NCBI GenBank assembly: GCA_009746045.1
Contig: RPFO01001279.1
Coordinates: 1 to 26,762, forward strand
Direction of reading: 5' to 3'
Length of the DNA: 26,762 nt
Source: Mesostigma viride
Taxonomy: Eukaryota > Streptophyta > Mesostigmatophyceae > Mesostigmatales > Mesostigmataceae
The notes beneath the pieces are model-generated. The model was not told where the DNA came from. It saw only the letters and a program-made list of their open reading frames with translations, and made no database searches. Every line of letters begins with the position of its first letter. Positions within the stretch are counted from its first letter, which is position 1. The position numbers and the translations under genes are program-made. This document shows, piece by piece, positions 26,679 through 26,762 of this stretch.

Positions 26679-26762
26679 ATGGGTGGTTGCTTCGGAAAAT
26701 TCACTCTCGTGGACACTCTAGAATCTTCGTTCAGGCGCTTGACAAGTGACCCAGTTGATTAC
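26679..26762 (+). CDS. Partial ORF beginning MGGCFGK, runs off the window
   Basis: The last 28 codons start MGGCFGKFTLVDTLESSFRR and remain open at the window edge. Gly2 followed by Cys4 is the pattern of proteins that are myristoylated and then palmitoylated, so membrane association is possible. The start follows CATCATATAT. The protein cannot be identified from this fragment. Confidence 0.4.
   Translation, partial: MGGCFGKFTLVDTLESSFRRLTSDPVDY

Overview
The window looks like nuclear DNA of a eukaryote, probably an alga or other protist. The left third holds satellite and dispersed repeats and one spliced gene with GT-AG introns. The right part, from about 10.2-10.4 kb to the end, is the left portion of an integrated DNA virus of the polinton-like / virophage-like kind (double-jelly-roll capsid lineage). 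The host species cannot be named from the sequence alone. A short CCCTAAA-type stretch at 10239-10269 fits plant- or alga-type telomere repeats but proves nothing.

Layout. 1-1583: tandem array of a 29-30 bp satellite. 1584-3400: diverged direct repeats, an AT-rich stretch, and the first members of a 22-bp palindrome family built around CTGCAG. 3404-7133: one gene of three exons encoding about 1029 residues of a transposase-like (RNase H fold) protein. The same 22-bp palindromes sit in its upstream flank, both introns and 3' flank but not in its exons. 7421-7635: a foldback, MITE-like element. 7791-8393: an unrecognised ORF. 9174-9845: two apparently identical 270-bp direct repeats. 10383-10756: four hairpin-forming repeats just outside the viral genes.

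Viral block. Leftward (minus) genes carry DNA functions: a primase joined to an origin-binding-protein-like helicase (10902-14385, frame-broken), a tyrosine recombinase (14555-15817), an AT-hook protein (15669-16163), a FtsK/HerA-type packaging ATPase (16186-17068, one frameshift) and a coiled-coil/proline-rich protein (17081-17606, frame-broken). The orientation switches across a 24-bp gap at 17607-17630. Rightward (plus) genes look structural: a 598-residue beta-rich protein (17631-19427), a decayed relative (19411-20930), a basic zinc-finger protein (20953-21456), a small helical protein (21459-21803), a putative minor capsid/penton protein (21697-22560), a small pVI-like protein (22550-22906), the major capsid protein (22922-24222, two frameshifts), a 56-residue ORF, an Ig-repeat plus LamG fibre-like gene (24448-26123, frame-broken), one more unrecognised protein and a cut-off ORF starting MGGCFGK. 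I see no DNA polymerase B and no maturation protease; the right end of the element is outside the window.

The genes together make a self-contained integrating virus: it would copy its DNA with a primase-helicase, integrate with a tyrosine recombinase, and package into a double-jelly-roll capsid decorated with lectin/Ig fibres. At least six of its genes are interrupted by single-base frame changes. The copy is therefore either a decaying endogenous provirus or one read with indel errors.
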